The notes beneath the pieces are model-generated. The model saw nothing but the letters and a program-made list of their open reading frames with translations, had not been told where the DNA came from and searched no databases. Shown here piece by piece: positions 12,435 through 17,143 of a stretch of DNA of 17,143 bases (its first letter is position 1; each line of letters starts with the position of its first letter). The stretch lies in assembly GCA_964402955.1 (NCBI GenBank), contig CAYOEZ010000091.1, forward strand, positions 1 through 17,143. The letters are read 5' to 3'. Source of the DNA: CAYOEZ01 sp964402955 (lineage in GTDB: Bacteria > Chloroflexota > DTOL01 > DAOUCN01). A program made the position numbers and the translations under genes.

Positions 12435-12631
12435 GCGACGGTAGGGCAGGTTTCCATACCTGCCACCATGATAGATACTACGACTTCTTACGCAACAGGG
12501 CAAACATGATGAGCCAGGCCACGATGCGCAGCGGCGACGGTAGGGCAGGTTTCCATACCTGCCACCATGATAGATACTACGACTTCTTGCGCAACAGGGC
12601 AAACATGATGAGCCAGGCCACGATGCGCAGC
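12435..12631. repeat. 99-bp tandem repeat covering the MFS gene 3' end
   Basis: Units start at 12435 and 12534. Over 98 aligned bases they differ only at 12490 (A) versus 12589 (G). Each unit carries the GGCAGGT/ACCTGCC hairpin and, on the - strand, the last codons of the transporter (LRIVAWLIMFALLRKKS) with its TAG. The 12534 unit is the true gene end; the 12435 unit is a displaced duplicate. The single difference is a synonymous Arg codon change (CGC/CGT). Confidence 0.9.
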
Positions 12632-13812
12632 CCGGTCGACAGGCCCAGCGCCAGCCGCACACCAAAGAGAGGCACAGCGATGCTGGTTGCGAGAAGTGGG
12701 GCAAGAAACATGGGCACGTTGACGGCAGCCGAGTAGAAGGCGATGTAGGCGGGGCGGCGATCGACCGGCGCGACATCGAGCATCGAATTGAACAGGCCCA
12801 GGCTCATGGCCGGCAACACCAGCCCGCCGAACGCTTCGGTCAGCATAATGTACTCAGGGCTGGGCAGAAAGTAGTTCATGAGCGGGATGATCGCCACACC
12901 GGCGAAACCAGCCATCAACACGAAGTGGTTACCGCGGCGCTCGGCCACGCGCGCCCAGAACGGGCTGATCAGCACCGTCATCGTCAGGTTGATGGTGGCG
13001 ACGATGCCAAGCAACCCCTCGGTCGCCTGCAGCCCCCTCACCCACCACAGCGCAAAGAGCGGCCAGGCAAAGACCAGCGCCCAATGCATCACAAACGCTG
13101 CCAGCGTGAAACGCAGAAAGGCGGGCGCGCCCCAGGCAATAGCGACAATCTCGCGGATTTGCTGGATGAACAAATGTGGCTGGAGAGAAAATGAACTAAC
13201 CGTGTGCGTCTGCGCCACAACGAGTTGGCTCAGATAGTAGGTGCTGAGCAAGCCGAAGACGAAAGCAATCGCGAACAGGACCTGGTAGTTGCCCGGCATG
13301 GGCAGCATATCGAGCAGCTTGCCCGCCCCGGCCGCGGCCACAGCACTGGTCAGAGATACAAGGATGGCGCGCACGCTCATCACGCGCGGACGGTTAGCGG
13401 GGGGCACGACGTCAGCAAGAACATTGGTCAATGCGACATTGGCGACACAGAGAGGAAACGCAGCCATCGTTATGATGAGCAACAAGACAGGGACACGGTA
13501 GGCCGCAGGCAGAAATGGGATGAGGGCAATGAGCGCGAATTGCAGGCGAGTGAGGAAGACGCCGACGAGACCGACAGCCTTGATGCTACGGCGACTCTCC
13601 ACCAGCCGCCCGGCCGGGACAAACCACAGGACATAGATCAGCGCCGGCAACGCTGTGAGCAGCCCGATGTCCTGGTTGGTCGCGCCCATGCGCAAAGCAA
13701 ACACCGACAGGAATGTCCCGGCGATGCCATTGATGACGCCAAAGGCCGCGACATCTCCGTACAGATTGCGAATGTTGTTTTGCGTGATGGTCGTCTTACT
13801 CCTGAACCGCAA
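12577..13812 (-). CDS. MFS transporter
   Basis: 411 residues, about 12 hydrophobic segments, the size of a major facilitator carrier. Seen: NNIRNLYGDVAAFGVINGIAG in helix 1, RLVESRRSIKAVG after helix 2 (position of the MFS basic loop), and ANRPRVMSVRAILVS near mid-protein. Substrate not recognised. The start is doubtful: TTG 13812 is the only standard start codon before the first helix. It lies 17 bases inside the upstream adenine deaminase gene and has no ribosome binding site. An AGGAG does occur at 13799-13803, overlapping the approach to the ade stop, but no ATG, GTG or TTG follows it. Tight linkage to ade implies co-transcription and would fit transport of a purine or related compound, which is inference. 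Its 3' end is duplicated in the 99-bp repeat array. Confidence 0.82.
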   Translation of the reverse strand: MRFRSKTTITQNNIRNLYGDVAAFGVINGIAGTFLSVFALRMGATNQDIGLLTALPALIYVLWFVPAGRLVESRRSIKAVGLVGVFLTRLQFALIALIPFLPAAYRVPVLLLIITMAAFPLCVANVALTNVLADVVPPANRPRVMSVRAILVSLTSAVAAAGAGKLLDMLPMPGNYQVLFAIAFVFGLLSTYYLSQLVVAQTHTVSSFSLQPHLFIQQIREIVAIAWGAPAFLRFTLAAFVMHWALVFAWPLFALWWVRGLQATEGLLGIVATINLTMTVLISPFWARVAERRGNHFVLMAGFAGVAIIPLMNYFLPSPEYIMLTEAFGGLVLPAMSLGLFNSMLDVAPVDRRPAYIAFYSAAVNVPMFLAPLLATSIAVPLFGVRLALGLSTGLRIVAWLIMFALLRKKS

Positions 13813-15508
13813 CGAACTTGAATGCCGTCACGTCGACCAACCCGCGGTCGGTGATTTTCAGCGCCGGTACGACCGAGAGCGGCATGAAAGCCAGCAGCAT
13901 GAACGGATGATCGAGCGTGCAGCCCATACGCCGTACCGCTTGCTCCAGCCGCGTCAGTCGCCGATCCACTTCGTCCAAAGGCAACTCCGACATCAGCCCG
14001 GCGATCGCCAGCGGCAACGACTCGCTGACGCGTCCCTCCTTGCACACCGCCAGCCCGCCCTGCATCTCGATTACCTTGTTCACGGCGCAGAGCATGTCGG
14101 CGTCATTGGCGCCCACGACCGCGATATTGTGCGCATCGTGGCCCACCGACGAGGCAAACGCCCCTTCCTGCAAGCCGAAGCCCTTGATCAGCGCTACACC
14201 CACATTGCCGGTCGCATGGTGACGCTCGACGACGGCGATCTTGAGGATGTCACGCTGCGGGTCTGACACGATCAGACCATCGTGCAGCGGAGCGTCCTCC
14301 CACAGCAACTCGGTCGTCAACTGATCGGTCACTACACCCATGACGCGTGCCTTGCCGGGCTTGCCGGGCAGATGGAAGCTCTCGCCGGTTAAAGGCTTGA
14401 CCCGAACGCTGTTCAGCGCCGCGGTGTAGTCAGCTCGCTCGACCTGGAACAAGGCGCGCCCCTGGCATGCGACGATGCGGCCCCGCTTAATCACATACTC
14501 AGCGTTAAAGTCTCGCAGATTGTCCATGATAACGATATCGGCCACGTAGCCAGGGGCAACCGCGCCGATATCGCGGAAGTGGAAGTATTCCGCCGGGTTA
14601 CAGGTCACCATCTGGATGGCGGCAATGGGTGACAGGCCATCGGCCACCGCCAGACGCACCAGATAGTTCATGTCGCCAAGACGGAGAATGTCGCCAGGAT
14701 CGCGGTCGTCGGTGACGAACATGCAGCGGCGCGGATGCAGATCCTTGATAACAGGCAGCAGATCGAGCAGATTGTGCGCATTCGACGCCTCGCGCACCAT
14801 CAGCCACATGCCCGCGCGCACCTTCTCGCGCGCCTCTTCAGCCGTCATGCTCTCGTGATCAGAGTGTACACCGGCCGCGATATAGGCATTGAGATCTTTG
14901 CCCGTCAGGCCGGGAGCATGTCCGTCAACAACCAGGCGCTGGACCTCGACCATCTTCATCTTGTCGAGGCAGCTTGCGTCGCCAGCGAGCACACCCGGAT
15001 AGTTCATCATCTCGCCCATGCCCAGAACACGCCGCTTCTCCATCAGCAACTGCAGGTCGTAGGCATTGAGAATGGCGCCGGAGGTCTCAAACGGCGAAGC
15101 GGGCACGCAGGAGGGCAGCACGGTGAACACACCCAGCGGAGCAAGATGGCTCGACGCCAACATCAGGGTGATGCCGCTCACGCCCATGACGTTGGCGATC
15201 TCGTGGCAGTCCATGATGACTGTCGTGGTGCCGAGGGGCACAACGGCGCGGGCATACTCGGGAATGGGTACCATCGAGCTTTCGATGTGCACGTGCCCAT
15301 CGATGAAGCCGGGGCAGATGTACTTGCCCGTGACATCTATCTCCTCTTTGCCCTCATATGAGCCCAGGCCGACAATCGTGTGGCCCTTGATGGCGACGTC
15401 GGTCGTGTAGATTTCACCGGAGAGGACGTTGACGAGATTGCCGTTCTTGAGCACGACATCGGCGGGCGCCAGCCCCCGCGCCGTGGCGATCGTCTCTTGC
15501 AGCCCCAT
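13796..15508 (-). CDS. ade: adenine deaminase
   Basis: 570 residues, usual length for the amidohydrolase-type adenine deaminase, which converts adenine to hypoxanthine and ammonia in purine salvage. Seen: metal-site motif PGFIDGHVHIESSM, EIANVMG, LPSCVPA, VVDGHAPGLTG, HSDHE, VTDDRDP and MVTCNPAEYF. In the C-terminal domain typical of Ade are SVGHDAHNIAVVG and the region running to the end. All expected metal-ligand motifs are present, so it should be active. The ATG at 15508 has a strong GAGGAGG ribosome binding site (about 15515-15523). It lies 69 bases after proC and overlaps the MFS frame by 17 bases, implying a - strand operon. Confidence 0.95.
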   Translation of the reverse strand: MGLQETIATARGLAPADVVLKNGNLVNVLSGEIYTTDVAIKGHTIVGLGSYEGKEEIDVTGKYICPGFIDGHVHIESSMVPIPEYARAVVPLGTTTVIMDCHEIANVMGVSGITLMLASSHLAPLGVFTVLPSCVPASPFETSGAILNAYDLQLLMEKRRVLGMGEMMNYPGVLAGDASCLDKMKMVEVQRLVVDGHAPGLTGKDLNAYIAAGVHSDHESMTAEEAREKVRAGMWLMVREASNAHNLLDLLPVIKDLHPRRCMFVTDDRDPGDILRLGDMNYLVRLAVADGLSPIAAIQMVTCNPAEYFHFRDIGAVAPGYVADIVIMDNLRDFNAEYVIKRGRIVACQGRALFQVERADYTAALNSVRVKPLTGESFHLPGKPGKARVMGVVTDQLTTELLWEDAPLHDGLIVSDPQRDILKIAVVERHHATGNVGVALIKGFGLQEGAFASSVGHDAHNIAVVGANDADMLCAVNKVIEMQGGLAVCKEGRVSESLPLAIAGLMSELPLDEVDRRLTRLEQAVRRMGCTLDHPFMLLAFMPLSVVPALKITDRGLVDVTAFKFVAVQE

Positions 15509-15566
15509 AGCGTTCCTCCTCTCAGTAGTCAGACCGGCAGATCGAGCAGTGCGTCACAGCATCATA

Positions 15567-15606
15567 GCGTCATGGCGTCATCGCGTCCCCGCGTCCCCGC
15601 GTCGCC
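15567..15606. repeat. 8-bp tandem repeat overlapping the proC stop
   Basis: Successive GCGTCATG, GCGTCATC, GCGTCCCC, GCGTCCCC, GCGTCGCC units from 15567, with degenerate continuation to about 15640. The proC stop (15578-15580, TGA on the - strand) lies within the second unit. Confidence 0.8.
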
Positions 15607-16474
15607 CCATCTCCTCGTCCCCCACGCTCCGCGTCTCCCCCTCGGCCATTGCTTCGGCGGCCACGTCGCCCAGGACGACCGAGCGCTGATACGCAGACCA
15701 CACCGCCTTGGAGAGCACGGTGCGTATGCTGCCCTTCTCAAGCTGGTACAGGGCCTCGGCGCTCGTGCCGCCGGGTGAGGTCACCATATTGCGCAATTCG
15801 GCCATGTGCCGGTCGGAGTCGCGCGCAAAGATCGCTGAGCCGAGCACCGTCTGCACAACCAGGTCTCTGGCAATGGCTCGCGAAAAGCCCAGGTGCACAG
15901 CCGCATCGATCAACGCTTCCATCATCAGAAAGACGTAGGTTGGGCCGGTGCCGCTGACAGCCGTCGCCATGTCCAGATACTTCTCATCGTCAACGTAGAT
16001 TTCCTTGCCCAGCGCCGTGAGGATCGTGCGCGCCTGCTCGCGCTGGATATCCGTGACCTTCGCCGTCGCCATCCATACAGTTATGCCCTCGCCGACCTGC
16101 GCCGGCGTGTTGGGCATCGAGCGTACCACGGACGGGTGGGCGAGAGCCTTGGCGATAGCACTGGCGCGCGCCCCGGCGACGATGGACAGCACAAGCGCGC
16201 CCTTGTCGACGTGCCCGCGCAGATCGCGCAGCACCGCGGGCAACACCTGCGGCTTAACCGCCAACACGATCACACTGGCGCCTTTGGCCGCCTCGCTGTT
16301 GCCGGCGACAACGGTTATGCCGAAACGCTCCGTGATCGCTTGCCGCTGCTTCTCCACCGGGTCGCTGGCGATGATCTGACCGGGCCCAACAACCTTCTTA
16401 TTCAACAAACCACTGATGATGGCCCCGCCCATTGCGCCGGAACCGATGAAACATAGCCGTGCATCGTGAAGCAT
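15578..16474 (-). CDS. proC: pyrroline-5-carboxylate reductase
   Basis: 298 residues. Final step of proline synthesis: NAD(P)H-dependent reduction of 1-pyrroline-5-carboxylate, cytoplasmic. Seen: Rossmann motif FIGSGAMGGAIISGLL near the N-terminus, VLAVKPQVL, VVRSMPNTPAQVGEG, AVSGTGPTYVFLMMEAL and the family signature region MVTSPGGTSAEAL. The ATG at 16474 is chosen because AGGAG (16481-16485) lies six bases upstream and the family begins here; the frame itself stays open to 17107. The last ~20 residues (GETRSVGDEEMGRRGDAGTR) exceed the normal end of the family and are encoded by the extragenic-type tandem repeat at 15567-15640. The core is complete, so activity is expected. Confidence 0.93.
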   Translation of the reverse strand: MLHDARLCFIGSGAMGGAIISGLLNKKVVGPGQIIASDPVEKQRQAITERFGITVVAGNSEAAKGASVIVLAVKPQVLPAVLRDLRGHVDKGALVLSIVAGARASAIAKALAHPSVVRSMPNTPAQVGEGITVWMATAKVTDIQREQARTILTALGKEIYVDDEKYLDMATAVSGTGPTYVFLMMEALIDAAVHLGFSRAIARDLVVQTVLGSAIFARDSDRHMAELRNMVTSPGGTSAEALYQLEKGSIRTVLSKAVWSAYQRSVVLGDVAAEAMAEGETRSVGDEEMGRRGDAGTR

Positions 16475-17107
16475 AGGTTTCTCCTGGTCAGCCTGTTTTG
16501 TCGTCCTGAAGGCGCCTACCGCCGGAGCAGGTTCCCCGTCTGCAGTGCCCTGGGCGACAATTGCAGTCAAGACACCATACTCTGCAGGCGACAATGGCTG
16601 CCCGTCAATGTGTTGTTCCTGCCATAGTCCACTCTCTCTGATCTTTGCCTTTGGTGAGTGCCGTCCCAACCATGTGGGCGAAGGCCTGCATTCCGCGCAC
16701 TGCGCAACTGTCGCCGCAAAGCGAGATTCCCAGAGCTGGCGATCGTCTTTACTTTCTATCTCGAAGCAAAGGAAGCGGATCTTGTGCTGCATGTAGTCCG
16801 AGACTCTTTTCTCCGTCTGTCTCAGCTTGTCCTTGTCGATGTGCTGCCCATGCATCGTTCGCGCTTCTCTGGTCGTCAGGTCGATTTCCCATTGGTCAAG
16901 GAAAGGATCGCCATCTTTGTTGAGCAGCGCCCGGCCGATGTTCTTTCTGAAGATGCTGCGGTCCTTGTTCTCCTTGACGAAATGCTCTGCGATTCGAGAG
17001 GGCAACTGGTTGTCGCCTGTGTGCGTGCCTATGCGCACGATGCGTGCAACTCCATGTGCGAGCTCCCCGTCCTCAAACAAAACGTAGATGCCATGTGCCC
17101 ACTGCAA
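16475..17107 (-). CDS. GIY-YIG nuclease-like protein, reading frame continuous with proC
   Basis: 211 codons from TTG 17107 (the frame is closed by TAA just upstream) to the proC start, with no stop between. Seen: HGIYVLFEDGE (GIY strand) and RIVRIGTHTGDNQLPSRIAEHF, where RIG stands for YIG, followed by the catalytic-type Arg helix. Then ENKDRSIFRKNIGRALLNK, DPFLDQWEIDLTT, and ESRFAATVAQCAECRPSPTWLGRHSPKAKIRESGLW, which look like a C-terminal part conserved in a GIY-YIG subfamily. That homology seems to end near 16600. The last ~40 residues before proC look like unselected spacer. Either the stop was lost, giving a 509-residue fusion, or translation of proC starts separately at 16474. The start codon is weak (TTG, no ribosome binding site), so the N-terminus may be truncated. 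Substrate and role are unknown. Confidence 0.65.
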
Positions 17108-17143
17108 GAACCATTAAGAAGTTAGAGATGGTCGTCGGCATAG

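Noticed and set aside
12435..12631. Possible CRISPR array
   Set aside because: The repeats are directly tandem with a 99-bp period and no unique spacers, and each contains a piece of the transporter gene.

Overview
The window is GC-rich bacterial chromosome with short intergenic gaps. Several traits suggest a Chloroflexota member (Anaerolineae/Caldilineae/Ardenticatenia-like): a secreted protein with lamin-tail domains joined by long Thr/Pro/Ser/Ala linkers, a GT39 membrane glycosyltransferase with C-terminal beta domains, and GGGCAGG-type extragenic repeats. This assignment is inference; there is no rRNA or tRNA to anchor it. The sequence holds one assembly gap of exactly 100 N (12335-12434).

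Left part (1-7647, all + strand): a divergent guanylate kinase; a GT4 glycosyltransferase with its own consensus promoter that overlaps the kinase stop codon; then, after a repeat-bearing spacer, a three-gene unit of GT4 glycosyltransferase, membrane-anchored clan GH-A (GH39/PslG-like) glycoside hydrolase, and GT39 transferase. The last two genes overlap by ATGA. Together this looks like synthesis, membrane-side transfer and trimming of an extracellular glycan. A rho-independent terminator follows the GT39 gene, inside the 3' end of a convergent gene.

Middle (7658-9587): an AbrB/MazE-type antitoxin-like gene without an adjacent classical toxin (- strand). Facing away from it is a two-gene + strand unit: a 60-residue coiled-coil protein and a ~428-residue protein of unrecognised family. 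The larger protein carries acidic residues arranged as in PIN nucleases, and its base and codon use differ visibly from the neighbours. This is the best candidate for an undescribed small system.

Right-centre (9588-12632): a 345-base non-coding leader; a large secreted protein (signal peptide, CBM-like domain, two lamin-tail domains, a calcium-loop motif), whose start is best placed at GTG 9933; then 99-bp tandem repeats around the assembly gap. The repeats duplicate the last codons of the convergent MFS gene plus a hairpin.

Right part (12577-17107, - strand, transcribed right to left): GIY-YIG nuclease-like reading frame, proC, adenine deaminase (ade) and an MFS transporter. The GIY-YIG frame runs without a stop into proC, the ProC C-terminus is encoded by an 8-bp tandem repeat, and the MFS frame overlaps the end of ade. 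Proline synthesis and purine salvage are therefore next to each other with a nuclease-like domain upstream.
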